NCBI GenBank assembly: GCA_017940565.1 | Contig: JAGAYH010000042.1 | Span: 1-64,000 of the forward strand | Direction: 5' to 3' | DNA: 64,000 nucleotides | Origin: Bacteroidaceae bacterium | GTDB lineage: Bacteria > Bacteroidota > Bacteroidia > Bacteroidales > Bacteroidaceae | Shown: positions 6,959 through 15,669 of the stretch, piece by piece | How positions within the stretch are numbered: position 1 is the first letter of the stretch | Layout of the letters: every line of letters begins with the position of its first letter | Made by a program: the position numbers and the translations under genes | Notes under the pieces: generated by a model | Database searches by the model: none | What the model saw: only the letters and a program-made list of their open reading frames with translations | What the model was told of the DNA's origin: nothing

Positions 6959-7585
6959 TTATTCCCGTGGCCAGCCCACGGGGTTGTTGAGCAGGGGCAC
7001 TTGCAGTTCGCCGAGGCCGAGGGCTTCGATGAGAATGTCCTTGTCCATGGTGGCGCGGGGCACGGTGGCGAGTCCGAGGGCGGTGCAGGCCAGGCAGATG
7101 TTTTCCGACACGTAGCCGGCGTCCATGGCTCCGAGTTCCATGTGGGGCGAGCGGAATTTACCGAGGTCGCTCACCAGGAGAAGGCTGACGGGGGCTTCGC
7201 CGGCGAAGGTCTGGCGTCCGGCCACGGCGGGTCGCAGGTCTTTGGCCGTAATGAGGATGAGGCTGTGGCTCTTGGGCTCGTAGTGCCAGGTGCCGTCGGC
7301 GCGGCAGACGAAGACCATGATGTCCTGTGCGTTGATGGCCGAGGGCGCGGTGATGCGTCCGTCGGCGGGGCGGTTGATGCCGCAGGCGGCCCAGAGCAAC
7401 GTGCCGAGGGTCTGGCTGTCGATAGCCTTTGTGCTGTATTCGCGTATGGACTGACGCTGTTGCAGAGTCTGGCCGAGCGACATTTTCAGCATTTTCTTGG
7501 CGTTGGGGGCAGGCAGGCTTTCCACCTTCTGGGCAAAGCCGGCGACTGCCACGAACAGGGCGAGGGTGAGGAAGATTGGTTTCAT
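6959..7585 (-). CDS. SagB/ThcOx-type nitroreductase, exported
   Basis: FMN-dependent oxidoreductase-fold protein of 208 residues with an N-terminal signal peptide (about 1-19, cut after FAQ). The family start LQQRQSIREYS contains the Arg-Ser-x-Arg-x-Tyr flavin-phosphate motif, and GLATVPRATMDKD near the C-terminus is the second flavin-binding segment. SagB-like family members oxidise azolines in peptide natural products, but the stand-alone exported Bacteroidota forms have no established substrate. It is the last gene of the leftward unit after the GT4 and epimerase genes, 36 bases downstream of the epimerase. No YcaO or precursor peptide gene is nearby, so a peptide-modification role is not supported. 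Confidence 0.85.
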   Translation of the reverse strand: MKPIFLTLALFVAVAGFAQKVESLPAPNAKKMLKMSLGQTLQQRQSIREYSTKAIDSQTLGTLLWAACGINRPADGRITAPSAINAQDIMVFVCRADGTWHYEPKSHSLILITAKDLRPAVAGRQTFAGEAPVSLLLVSDLGKFRSPHMELGAMDAGYVSENICLACTALGLATVPRATMDKDILIEALGLGELQVPLLNNPVGWPRE

Positions 7586-7621
7586 TGGGGTTACTGTTAA
7601 ATTGTGGGTTGAAAATTTTTA

Positions 7622-8578
7622 TTACGGATGGTTCTCCATCCACCGGAGGGTGCGGCCGATGGCTGTGAGGCGGTCGACGGGCGGATGGGGGGCGATGCGC
7701 AGGGTGTTGTCGAGCGGGACGATGTTGTCCGTCGTCATGTTGCGCAGGCGGAAGGAGGTCATGGGGAAGCGGATGCCCGCCTTGCCCAGCCCATCACCGC
7801 AGAGGGCGGCCAGGCGCATCATCCAGAAAGGGACGCGGGGTATCTTGTGACCCAGCCGGGCCGCTATCTGGTTGGCCCATTCTTCGATGAAAACGGGCGG
7901 CTCATCGCCGAGGTAGAACACTTTGTTGTCGGTCGCGACGGTGGGTGTCGTCAGGATTTGGTCTATCTGATAGACGGCGTTCTCCACGTAGCCGTAGGTC
8001 TTGGTGCACGAGCGGTGGCCGAGATGGACGTAGCGGCGGTGGCGCACCATGTCGAAGAAGTTGCGGTAGGGCACGCCGAACCACGGTCCCCAGATGGACG
8101 TGGGGCGCAGCAGGGCCCAGTCGCAGGCGGGCGGGCGGTTCCATACGAGTTGTTCGGTGATGACTTTGCTCTCGCCGTAGCGGGTGGTGGGGGCGTAGTC
8201 GTGCTGGTTGCGGGGGATGTAGCCCGTGTGGCAGACGAGCATGGACGAGGTGATGAGCAGTTTCCTGAGTCCGCCCAGCCGTTCGGCGGCGCGGAGCACG
8301 TGGTCCACGCCGTCGGTGTTGGCGCGGTAGTCGCTGACAGCCGGTCCGTCGAGGTCGGTGCGTGCGGCCAGATGAATGATGTAGTCGGGCGCAAAGGCTT
8401 GGAACGCGGCGTCGAGGGCGTCGTAGTCGAGTATGTCGCAGGCCTGCCAGCAACCGTTGGCCTCCGCCTGCTTGGGGGCGCGGATGTCAAGGTTGAGCAC
8501 TGCCCAACCTTTCTTCCGGTAGTAGTCCACCACGTTGGTGCCGATGAAGCCGGAGCCTCCGGTGACGATGATTTTCAT
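7622..8578 (-). CDS. NAD-dependent sugar epimerase/dehydratase
   Basis: Short-chain dehydrogenase-fold enzyme of 318 residues, probably acting on a nucleotide-activated sugar. The Rossmann motif GGSGFIG is at 7-13; an acidic residue ends beta-2 (LNLDIR), as expected for NAD binding. The catalytic pair is Tyr and Lys in RYGESK, with the catalytic Ser in the SSMLVCHT segment. The start at MKIIVTGG (8578) is chosen because it opens the fold directly and overlaps the upstream GT4 stop by 4 bases (ATGA). The exact substrate cannot be read from sequence. It is part of the polysaccharide locus. Confidence 0.9.
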   Translation of the reverse strand: MKIIVTGGSGFIGTNVVDYYRKKGWAVLNLDIRAPKQAEANGCWQACDILDYDALDAAFQAFAPDYIIHLAARTDLDGPAVSDYRANTDGVDHVLRAAERLGGLRKLLITSSMLVCHTGYIPRNQHDYAPTTRYGESKVITEQLVWNRPPACDWALLRPTSIWGPWFGVPYRNFFDMVRHRRYVHLGHRSCTKTYGYVENAVYQIDQILTTPTVATDNKVFYLGDEPPVFIEEWANQIAARLGHKIPRVPFWMMRLAALCGDGLGKAGIRFPMTSFRLRNMTTDNIVPLDNTLRIAPHPPVDRLTAIGRTLRWMENHP

Positions 8579-9699
8579 GATTCTGACAAATGATTTAGTT
8601 GCATCACTTTGGAGTATGTCGTGTTCAGATAGAGGTCTGTGGCCGATTGGTATTGTTGCCAAAGAGCCGCTGCGTGTTCTGATGTCTCTTTCACGTCGTC
8701 CGCTGTGAGCGATTGGATGAGCTGTATCAAACTTTCCAGTGATTCGTCAATGCCGTAGCCCATGCGGTTTTCTCTTACCTTGTCGGCCACGATGATGCCG
8801 TTGGTGGTGATCAGCGGTTTCCCCACAAACATCGCTTCGTAGTATTTGTTGGGTGCGGCAAATCGATGGTTTGGTGTCACCGTGGAATACATGGCATAGA
8901 TAATGTCGGAGTTGTACATGATGCGCAATCCGTCGGTATAGTTCACCTTGCCGTAATACCTGATGCCCGGATGGTTTTTCAGGTGCTCCAGTTTGTCCAC
9001 GATAGCTTTGTCACCGTAGCCGGCGATGTTCAGGTTGTAGTACCCTTGCGCGGCACCCTCTATCAGTTCGTCCAGGCAGCGGTTGAAGGTGAAGCTGCCC
9101 ACGTAAACGAGGGTGAACCGGTCGTTCTGAAACCTGTAGGCCGGATCGTTGTAGAGGAACTCGTTGGAACGGAAGGCCGGAATATTTTGCAGAATGCTGT
9201 ATTTCCCACTGATGTCGTAAGGAATCTGCCGGATGCGTTCCGGTTCGCAGATGACGATGTGGTCGGCCTGGCTTGTGCTAAAGCGTTCCATGACGGCAAA
9301 CACCTTGGAAACCAGTGCGCCCTGGTTGTTCAGCGTATCGGAAATCCAGTCGAACACGTCGAAAAGGAGAAAGTTGTGGCGACGGCTCAGCAGTTTGTAT
9401 ACGGCCGCAGGGAAAGCCGCGTCAAGGTCGCAGGCATGGATTTTTAAGTCGTCTTTTAGCAAAAGCAGCGTTTTCAAGATGAACCACATCCATTTGATGC
9501 GGTCACGTATGGCCCTCATGCCACCCTGGTTATATCGGCTTCTTACGGGGCAATAAATGGCTCGGGGCAACCGGGACGATTGCCCCAGACGGTCCCAGGC
9601 TATTATCGTGTAGTCCAGATGTGCGCGCTCGTAGAAATCAATATATTTCTTTGCGCGCGAGTCGGAGACAATATCGTTGCAACGTATGAGTACAATCAT
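8575..9699 (-). CDS. GT4-like glycosyltransferase
   Basis: Putative GT-B fold transferase of 374 residues. N-terminal Rossmann-like half: IVLIRCNDIVSDSRAKKYID and DLDAAFPAAVYKL; C-terminal donor-binding half: LVYVGSFTFNRCLDELIEG, LNIAGYGDKAI, and APNKYYEAMFVGKPLIT, in which the E-x7-E-like motif is reduced but recognisable. This arrangement is typical of GT4 enzymes of surface polysaccharide loci. Donor and acceptor are unknown. It has its own promoter (9742-9770) and is separated from wecB by repeat R2, so it starts a three-gene sub-operon with the epimerase and nitroreductase. Confidence 0.85.
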   Translation of the reverse strand: MIVLIRCNDIVSDSRAKKYIDFYERAHLDYTIIAWDRLGQSSRLPRAIYCPVRSRYNQGGMRAIRDRIKWMWFILKTLLLLKDDLKIHACDLDAAFPAAVYKLLSRRHNFLLFDVFDWISDTLNNQGALVSKVFAVMERFSTSQADHIVICEPERIRQIPYDISGKYSILQNIPAFRSNEFLYNDPAYRFQNDRFTLVYVGSFTFNRCLDELIEGAAQGYYNLNIAGYGDKAIVDKLEHLKNHPGIRYYGKVNYTDGLRIMYNSDIIYAMYSTVTPNHRFAAPNKYYEAMFVGKPLITTNGIIVADKVRENRMGYGIDESLESLIQLIQSLTADDVKETSEHAAALWQQYQSATDLYLNTTYSKVMQLNHLSES

Positions 9700-9741
9700 G
9701 ACCTGACAGTCTTTTTATGGTTTCAAACCTTGAAATCAAGC

Positions 9742-9770
9742 CAAAGTTACGAAGATTTTTGTGTAACAAT
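9742..9770 (-). promoter_or_regulatory. Promoter of the GT4-epimerase-nitroreductase unit
   Basis: On the minus strand, TAACTTTG (complement of 9742-9749) fits TAnnTTTG, and TTG (complement of 9768-9770) lies 18 bases upstream. Transcription would start near 9735, 35 bases before the ATG at 9699. It lies between repeat R2 and the gene, so expression can be independent of wecB. Confidence 0.6.
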
Positions 9771-9847
9771 CTGCTCTTAGGTCAGAAAAAGTATGGCTCC
9801 ACTAAAATAGCGGCCTGTCAGCGGCCGGTTTTGCCCCGGGAACTTTC

Positions 9848-10026
9848 AAAAAAAATTGACAAAACACAGACAGGGGTCCTACTTCGGCCGTCAAAAGCGG
9901 CGTTTCAAAAATCAGAAACGGCGCCTCAAAAATTTGAAACGCCGTTTCTGATTTGCTGTTTCTGTGGCTAGATGATAATCAGTGGATTATGAAACTGTCA
10001 GAAAATTGGTGAAAAATTTTGACAAA
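9848..10026 (+). repeat. Interspersed hairpin repeat, copy R2
   Basis: Second copy (179 bp), between wecB and the GT4 promoter. Terminal sequences AAAAATTGACAAAA and AAAAATTTTGACAAA are present. The core has three arms: GCGGCGTTTC (9897-9906), GAAACGGCGCCTC (9915-9927) and GAAACGCCGTTTC (9936-9948). The middle arm has a CC substitution, so pairing is imperfect. The right part (GATAATCAGTGGATTA) matches the other copies. Confidence 0.82.
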
Positions 10027-10030
10027 CGGA

Positions 10031-11182
10031 CTATTTCAGATAGTCCACGATGCGCTGGCAGGCCAGGCCGTCGCCGTAGGGATTGACGGCTTGGCTCATG
10101 CGGCGGTAGGCGCCGGCGTCGTCGAGCAGGGTGGAGACTTCGTCCATAATCTTGTGGTAGTCGGTGCCTACAAGGTGTACGGTGCCGCTCTTGAGGGCCT
10201 CGGGCCGCTCGGTGGTGTCGCGCATGACGAGCACGGGCTTGCCCAGTCCGGGCGCTTCCTCCTGTATGCCGCCCGAGTCGGTGAGCACGATGTGGGATTT
10301 CTCCATCAGATAGACGAAACTGAGGTATTCCAGCGGTTCAATGAAGAACATGTTGCCGAGGTTGTCGAGCCGCTCGCCGAACACTTGGTGGATGGGGCGC
10401 CGCACGTTGGGGTTGAGGTGCATGGGATAGACGAAGTCCACGCCGGGATACTTCAGGCTGAGGTCTTTGATGGCGGTGCACATGTGGATGAAGCCTTCGC
10501 CGAAATTCTCGCGGCGGTGACCGGTGATGAGCACCAGCCGGCGCCCGCTGCCGTTCAGGCGGTTGACGTCGTAGCCGGCGGCCTGGAGCACGGCCCTCTG
10601 CTCTTCGGCCAGTGTGGGCTCGGCCTTGAATCTTTCGACCACGAAGTGGAGGGCGTCGATGACGGTATTGCCGGTAACGACGATTTGTCCCAGGGCGCTT
10701 TCGGCCTTGAGGTTGTTCTCCGAGAGCGGAGTGGGCGAGAAATTGTAGGTGGCGATGCGCCCCGTTATCTGGCGGTTCATCTCCTCGGGCCAGGGGCTGT
10801 AGATGTTGTGGGTGCGCAGTCCGGCCTCGACGTGGCCCACGGGAATCTGCTGGTAGAAGGCGGCCAGGGCGGCGGCCGTGGAGGTGGTGGTGTCGCCGTG
10901 GACGAGGACAACATCGGGCTGGCACTGCTTCAACACATCGCGCATGCCGGTGAGCACGCGGGCCGTGACGTCGTAGAGGTCTTGCCCCTGCTTCATGATG
11001 TTGAGGTCGTAGTCGGGGCGGACGTCAAAGACGCGGAGCACCTGGTCGAGCATTTCGCGGTGCTGGCCGGTGACGCAGACGAGGGTGCGGAAGTGGTCCG
11101 TATCCTTTTGAAACTGTTTTACGAGTGGGCACATCTTGATGGCTTCGGGCCGTGTGCCGAAAACGAGGAGTATGGTCTTCAT
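10031..11182 (-). CDS. wecB: UDP-N-acetylglucosamine 2-epimerase (non-hydrolysing)
   Basis: Cytosolic enzyme interconverting UDP-GlcNAc and UDP-ManNAc for surface polysaccharide synthesis. The 383-residue protein has the family motifs in order: FGTRPEAIKM at the N-terminus, VTGQHREM, VHGDTTTS with the Asp-Thr-Thr-Ser nucleotide region, GHVEAGLRT, ITGHRREN, and the UDP-binding DSGGIQEEAP. The length is normal. It overlaps the upstream GT2 gene by 4 bases (ATGA). The nearby dehydrogenase could oxidise UDP-ManNAc or UDP-GlcNAc, so the glycan may contain an N-acetylhexosaminuronic acid (inference). Confidence 0.96.
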   Translation of the reverse strand: MKTILLVFGTRPEAIKMCPLVKQFQKDTDHFRTLVCVTGQHREMLDQVLRVFDVRPDYDLNIMKQGQDLYDVTARVLTGMRDVLKQCQPDVVLVHGDTTTSTAAALAAFYQQIPVGHVEAGLRTHNIYSPWPEEMNRQITGRIATYNFSPTPLSENNLKAESALGQIVVTGNTVIDALHFVVERFKAEPTLAEEQRAVLQAAGYDVNRLNGSGRRLVLITGHRRENFGEGFIHMCTAIKDLSLKYPGVDFVYPMHLNPNVRRPIHQVFGERLDNLGNMFFIEPLEYLSFVYLMEKSHIVLTDSGGIQEEAPGLGKPVLVMRDTTERPEALKSGTVHLVGTDYHKIMDEVSTLLDDAGAYRRMSQAVNPYGDGLACQRIVDYLK

Positions 11183-12069
11183 TGTTGTAATTGTGATTTC
11201 AGTTCTTTTATGATGGTTTCTATTCCGGCCAGATGTTCAGCGTTGTTGCGGCCGAGCCATTGCTTGACGCGGGCGCTGAGCCAGCGTGTGCGGAAATAGT
11301 GGAGCCGGTTGGTCAGGGTGTGCTTGGTCGAAATGCCCCGTTTGCCGTTGGTAAGAACGAGGGAGGCCAGCATCTTCTTCTGCGTGTCGGGCGATGTCGG
11401 GCGCCCCAGGGTAAGATGGACGTAGCGCAGGTGGCGGTTGAAAATCATATGAGGGCCGAAGCGCTGCACCATACGAGCGTGGATGTCGTTCTCCTCACCA
11501 TACATGAAAACGTCCTCATCGAACAGGCCGACCTCTTCAAACGGTTGCTTCCGGATGAAGAAGCAGGCGCCGGAAAGGTACATCCAGCGGGGGAGAAACA
11601 GGTCGAGTTTGTTACACAATGACGATACTACAGGGGCCGCATAGCCGTTCATGGCGTTGGTGCAGTCGAACGACAGCGGGCTCTTGACGGTATCAGATAG
11701 CATTTGTTTCATGCCATACATACAGAGTGCCGTGTCGTTTTCGAACGCTTCAACGGCCGTCTTGAAGACGGGCTCGATGAGCCGGACGTCTGGATTCATA
11801 ATGAGTATGACCGGTGCCGAGGCCTGGCGGATGCCCACATTGTTGCCCTGGCCGTAGCCGCCGTTGTGGGTGTTATGGATGAGCAGGAGTTCTTGGCCGT
11901 AGAGCTGGCGTAGGCGGGCGAACATCCCGTCACTTTCGGGGCTGTTGTCGACAACGATAACCTCAAGTTGTTCCTTGGGGATGTCGCAATGCTGCCACAA
12001 CGAGCGCAGACAGTCGTAGATGTCGCGCTCCGACCGGTAGGTGACGATGATGACGCTAAGCCTTTTCAT
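11179..12069 (-). CDS. Glycosyltransferase family 2 (rhamnosyltransferase-like)
   Basis: GT-A fold transferase of 296 residues. It has the GT2 nucleotide-binding start SVIIVTYRSERDI, VVDNSPESDG, the GGYGQGNNVGI segment, and the acidic metal site in MNPDVRLIEP; the CMYGMKQM and FDEDVFMYGEENDI stretches resemble WbbL/rhamnosyltransferase-like enzymes with an ExD-type catalytic base. Donor and acceptor are not determined. The start MKRLSV is placed at 12069; this overlaps the upstream GT2 gene by 14 bases, as is common in this locus, and avoids an unlikely basic extension. Confidence 0.88.
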   Translation of the reverse strand: MKRLSVIIVTYRSERDIYDCLRSLWQHCDIPKEQLEVIVVDNSPESDGMFARLRQLYGQELLLIHNTHNGGYGQGNNVGIRQASAPVILIMNPDVRLIEPVFKTAVEAFENDTALCMYGMKQMLSDTVKSPLSFDCTNAMNGYAAPVVSSLCNKLDLFLPRWMYLSGACFFIRKQPFEEVGLFDEDVFMYGEENDIHARMVQRFGPHMIFNRHLRYVHLTLGRPTSPDTQKKMLASLVLTNGKRGISTKHTLTNRLHYFRTRWLSARVKQWLGRNNAEHLAGIETIIKELKSQLQQ

Positions 12070-13096
12070 GGATTTTGCGAATACGTTGGGGAATGATGCG
12101 CTCATGCCATTTGCGCCGGATGAGGAAAACTGCGAATACCAGCCTGACTGCGCTTTTGGCGGGCACAAATCGGCTTAAGAAAATTCCAAAACGCATTTGG
12201 GCGTTGTAGATGAAGCCGAGTGTGCGGGAATGGCTTTTGACAACGGCAGCCAGCTGGCTGGAGTAGGCCTTTTCCAGACCGTTGGACATAGTGAAGAAGG
12301 CAATGTAGAGGGCGCACAGGTAGAGGGAAAACTGGTATCTGTTCCCGTAGCGCCGCTGCACTTCTTCCCATTGCTTGTTCAGAAAGAACAGATGGCTCTG
12401 GCGGTGGCGTTCCGATACAATTTTCTTCGAAATGGAATTGGTGTTGCCGGCAATGCGGTAACCGTAGTCCGGCGCCGTCGGGGCATAGTCGTATTTCAGT
12501 CCGCGGAGCAGGGCCTGGATGTTGAAGTCGGAGTCCTGGAATGAGTGTAACTGCGTTTCCCACGTGATGCTGTGGCTGCGCAAGGCGTCGGCTCTATAGA
12601 TGTTGTTCACTACGACGAACGGCAGGGTGCGTCGGAGGAGGGCGCTCAGGTCGTCTTTATAGACAGGGTAGCCGTAGTCGTTGGTGCCGCCCGTGTGGAG
12701 CGTATGGCCGGCGAATGTTCCGGAAGGGAAGACCATGAAGTCGAGGTCGTGTCGCTTTTCGATGGCTTCGATCCGGGTGCGGAGACACGACGGCGTGATG
12801 TAGTCGTCAGAGTCGAAAAAGATAATGTATTCTCCCCGGGCGCGCTCCATCCCGATGTTGCGGCACGTGGGCGCCCCTTTGGGCTGCGTGTCGCGATGAA
12901 GAATCCGGATACGGCTGTCTTCTTCGTAGTGCTTCAGAAAAACAATGGCTTCGGGGTCGGAGCCGTCGTCGACGGCCAAGAGTTCCCAGTCTTGGAAATC
13001 GTTGGCCAGGATGCTGTCGAACATTTCTGCCACCAGTTCTTTCTGGTTGAAGAAAGGGATGACGATGGATAGTGTCGGGCGTTTAGAGTCTTCCAT
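12056..13096 (-). CDS. Glycosyltransferase family 2
   Basis: GT-A fold transferase of 346 residues. The N-terminal domain shows TLSIVIPFFNQKE, then LLAVDDGSDPE, then KGAPTCRNIGMERARGEY, then the DxD-like FFDSDDYITP, all standard GT2 features. The C-terminal ~120 residues are helical and basic, with hydrophobic stretches (LYLCALYIAFF), suggesting membrane association. It overlaps both neighbours by 14 bases (dehydrogenase upstream, second GT2 downstream), consistent with tight translational coupling. The sugar transferred is unknown. Confidence 0.88.
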   Translation of the reverse strand: MEDSKRPTLSIVIPFFNQKELVAEMFDSILANDFQDWELLAVDDGSDPEAIVFLKHYEEDSRIRILHRDTQPKGAPTCRNIGMERARGEYIIFFDSDDYITPSCLRTRIEAIEKRHDLDFMVFPSGTFAGHTLHTGGTNDYGYPVYKDDLSALLRRTLPFVVVNNIYRADALRSHSITWETQLHSFQDSDFNIQALLRGLKYDYAPTAPDYGYRIAGNTNSISKKIVSERHRQSHLFFLNKQWEEVQRRYGNRYQFSLYLCALYIAFFTMSNGLEKAYSSQLAAVVKSHSRTLGFIYNAQMRFGIFLSRFVPAKSAVRLVFAVFLIRRKWHERIIPQRIRKIHEKA

Positions 13097-14366
13097 TGAT
13101 GATGTTTCGGTCTAACACGCCTTTGACGTCATACACGATGCCGCCCTCTTCCTTGAGCATGCTCCGGATGTCTAGCGAGAGGAACTGCTCATGGGCCACG
13201 GCTAAGATGATGGCATCATATCGGTGTGCTGTAATAACGGCCAGGTCGTTCTTGATGGTGATCCCGTACTCCTTATTGACTTGATTGGCATTTGCCCATG
13301 GGTCGAAGACGGTGATGTTGGGGGTGTACTCCGACAGCGTGTCATAGATGTCGACAATCTTGGTGTTGCGGATGTCGGGGCAGTTCTCCTTAAAGGTTAT
13401 TCCGAGAATCAGGATGTCGGCATCCTTCACGAGGATGCCATTCTTGTTCATCAGTTTGACGGTCTGGTTGGCCACATAGGCCCCCATGCCGTCGTTCAGT
13501 CTGCGGGCGTTTGACATGATGCGCGGCAGGACACCATAGACCTGGGCCTTCTGGATCAAGTAGTAGGGATCGACGCTGATGCAGTGACCTCCGACAAGTC
13601 CCGGGCTCAGTTTGATGAAGTTCCATTTTGTTGCGGCCGCTTCAATGACATCGTGAGTGTCGATGCCCATGGCGTTGAAAATCTTTGCCAGTTCGTTCAT
13701 GAAGGCGATGTTGACGTCGCGCTGGCTGTTTTCAATAATCTTCGATGCTTCGGCTACCTTGATGGATGGCGCCTTGTGGGTGCCATTGGTAAGCACGGAG
13801 TTGTACACGCCGTCGACAATGTCGGCCACTTCAGGCGTGGAACCCGATGTCACCTTCTTTATTTTCTCCACGGTATGGAGCTTGTCGCCCGGATTGATGC
13901 GCTCGGGGGAGTAGCCTGCAAAGAAATCGACGTTGAACTTAAGCCCCGAGGTCTTTTCAATTACGGGGATGCACTCCTCTTCCGTCACGCCGGGGTACAC
14001 GGTCGATTCATAGACAACGATGTCGTTCTTGGCAATGACTTGTCCGACGGTCGTGCTGGCACCGATCAGAGGCCCCAGGTCGGGACGGTTGTTCCTGTCA
14101 ACCGGCGTGGGTACGGCAACGACGTAGAAATTGCATTCGCGAATCATTTCTATATCGGCGGTGCATACAAAGCCGTGCTGGCTGATGGCCTGTCTGAGCA
14201 GCTCGTCGGACACTTCAAGCGTGTCGTCATGCCCGTTCATCAGTTTGGCTACGCGCGCCTGGTTCAGGTCAAAGCCTATGGTCTTATATTTGGTGGAAAA
14301 GAGTCGTGCCAGGGGCAATCCTACGTATCCGAGGCCTATCACTGCAATGCGTATGTCTTTCGTCAT
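13083..14366 (-). CDS. UDP-sugar 6-dehydrogenase (WbpO/TviB-like)
   Basis: NAD-dependent dehydrogenase that oxidises the C6 of a UDP-N-acetylhexosamine to a uronic acid. The 427 residues show the Rossmann motif VIGLGYVGLPLA near the N-terminus, YESTVYPG, the central FAGYSPERINPGD, and the catalytic Cys262 in GLVGGHCISVDP, followed by the C-terminal domain (LGITFKENCPDIRNTK). This set fits the TviB/WbpO/WecC group; the choice between UDP-GlcNAc/GalNAc and UDP-ManNAc cannot be made from motifs alone. WecB in the same operon makes ManNAc uronate a reasonable possibility. Confidence 0.92.
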   Translation of the reverse strand: MTKDIRIAVIGLGYVGLPLARLFSTKYKTIGFDLNQARVAKLMNGHDDTLEVSDELLRQAISQHGFVCTADIEMIRECNFYVVAVPTPVDRNNRPDLGPLIGASTTVGQVIAKNDIVVYESTVYPGVTEEECIPVIEKTSGLKFNVDFFAGYSPERINPGDKLHTVEKIKKVTSGSTPEVADIVDGVYNSVLTNGTHKAPSIKVAEASKIIENSQRDVNIAFMNELAKIFNAMGIDTHDVIEAAATKWNFIKLSPGLVGGHCISVDPYYLIQKAQVYGVLPRIMSNARRLNDGMGAYVANQTVKLMNKNGILVKDADILILGITFKENCPDIRNTKIVDIYDTLSEYTPNITVFDPWANANQVNKEYGITIKNDLAVITAHRYDAIILAVAHEQFLSLDIRSMLKEEGGIVYDVKGVLDRNIINGRL

Positions 14367-14373
14367 GGTTGGT

Positions 14374-15666
14374 TTAATTTATATGGGACTTGGTTTCTTC
14401 TATATCGGATTTAGTATTTTCTATGTCGGACTTCGTTTCAGCCACGCGGCTTTCGGAGATCTCTGGGATGGTGCCGTCGCACTCGGCCTTGCTCCCTTTT
14501 TCCCGAGTCCACGATTCATTCAGCTCAGGATAGAAGAAGATGAGGGTCAGCAGGAGCATCAGGAAGAAGTCCGGGTAAACCTCCATCAGCATCATGAAGA
14601 GGAGTGTCGTTGTGCCCAGAAGGAGGGTAAGCGCCGACCGGTCCAAAAAACTGAAAATGCGCCGTGTGGCGGCCACGAGCAGGGCGATGAAGCAGGCGAG
14701 CAGGGTGACGCCGCCATAGATAAGGACGGCATAGATATAGTTGTGCGGACCGATGGCAAAGGTGCTCATCCTTGTCAGATACCATTCCTTGTCCACCAGG
14801 CCGTAGCCGAAGAGGGGCGATTGGGCCACCATGCGTCCGGCGGCATCCCACATGCCTGTACGGTTGGTGAAGGTCATGTCCTTGCCCAACACATCTTCAA
14901 TGAAGTACACCGCCAGCTCGTTCTGGTGCAGGCTCTCGCCGCTGAAGACCACGAACACCTGGAACAGCACGTAGGAAACGAAGAATCCCACCAGGACGGC
15001 CTTTTGCACTTTTACGAACGGAATGAGGCTCAAGGCGAGGAACAGAATAATGGAGGACAACGATGTCATGGAGCCTACAATGGTCAATGTGACTATGGAT
15101 ATGATGGAAATGGCAATGGTGTTGACCAGCCATTTCCGGCTGTAGTTGATGCACAGCATGCTCGTGATGATGCCGCAGAGGAAGCGGCATCCCATGGAGT
15201 TGTAGTTGCCTCCGAGCAGAAAACTGTCGTAGGCGTTTTCGGCGGCGAACATCCAGTTGGGAAATATGATCATTACCGCCAGGTTGACGTAGATGCATAC
15301 CGAATAGGCTGCGGCTATGGTTTTGAGCAGCAGGCCTGACTGATGCTTGTAGTAGTTGAATAGCAACAGCAGGAGCCATACTTCCATGGCGCGGAACACG
15401 GCATTCTGCAGGTCGGTGCCATTAATAAAGGTAAAGGTGATGAGCAGGAAATAATAGAGGGTTACGGCCAGTCCGAAGTATGACATGCGGGGCTCCCGGA
15501 GGTAGATGGCGAGCATGATGAAAAAGCTCATGATGGTCAGCAGGAGCACCGCATAGGATACGGGCAGCAGAAAACCGAATACACTGAAAGAAACAGACGT
15601 CTGAACTATCAGAAGAAAGCTCATGGCTAAGGGCAAAAGCCGTAATTCTTTCAGGTGAAGTACCAT
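14374..15666 (-). CDS. O-antigen/capsule polymerase Wzy-like
   Basis: Polytopic inner-membrane protein of 430 residues with about ten to twelve hydrophobic segments and a large extracytoplasmic loop around residues 225-300 (FSGESLHQNELAVYFI, GYGLVDKEWYL). This layout, and position between flippase and transferases, indicates the polymerase that joins repeat units. Sequence similarity within Wzy is too low to name substrates. The last ~21 residues are three tandem heptads (ETKSDIE, NTKSDIE, ETKSHIN) encoded by 21-bp repeats at 14380-14442; they look like an added tail. The stop is 7 bases before the dehydrogenase start. Confidence 0.82.
   Translation of the reverse strand: MVLHLKELRLLPLAMSFLLIVQTSVSFSVFGFLLPVSYAVLLLTIMSFFIMLAIYLREPRMSYFGLAVTLYYFLLITFTFINGTDLQNAVFRAMEVWLLLLLFNYYKHQSGLLLKTIAAAYSVCIYVNLAVMIIFPNWMFAAENAYDSFLLGGNYNSMGCRFLCGIITSMLCINYSRKWLVNTIAISIISIVTLTIVGSMTSLSSIILFLALSLIPFVKVQKAVLVGFFVSYVLFQVFVVFSGESLHQNELAVYFIEDVLGKDMTFTNRTGMWDAAGRMVAQSPLFGYGLVDKEWYLTRMSTFAIGPHNYIYAVLIYGGVTLLACFIALLVAATRRIFSFLDRSALTLLLGTTTLLFMMLMEVYPDFFLMLLLTLIFFYPELNESWTREKGSKAECDGTIPEISESRVAETKSDIENTKSDIEETKSHIN
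14380..14442. repeat. In-gene 21-bp tandem repeat, T4
   Basis: Three 21-base units (14380-14400, 14401-14421, 14422-14442) of the type TATATCGGATTTAGTATTTTC within the 3' end of wzy. The period equals that of the intergenic arrays T1-T3. The complement of unit 3 matches the complementary T1 unit at about 13 of 19 aligned positions by eye. The repeat adds three heptads to the protein. Confidence 0.6.
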
Positions 15667-15669
15667 TTC

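Noticed and set aside
6959..7585. Peptide natural-product (RiPP) cluster suggested by the SagB-like enzyme
   Set aside because: No YcaO, precursor peptide, protease or ABC exporter gene is nearby; the neighbours are glycan enzymes.
9848..10026. CRISPR array suspected from the repeated GAAACGCCGTTTC arms
   Set aside because: Only two or three inverted arms per site with 8-base loops, no regular unique spacers and no cas genes nearby.
10019..11299. Long plus-strand frame opposite wecB
   Set aside because: Its Val/Gly/His-rich composition mirrors the wecB codons on the other strand; wecB has clear family motifs.
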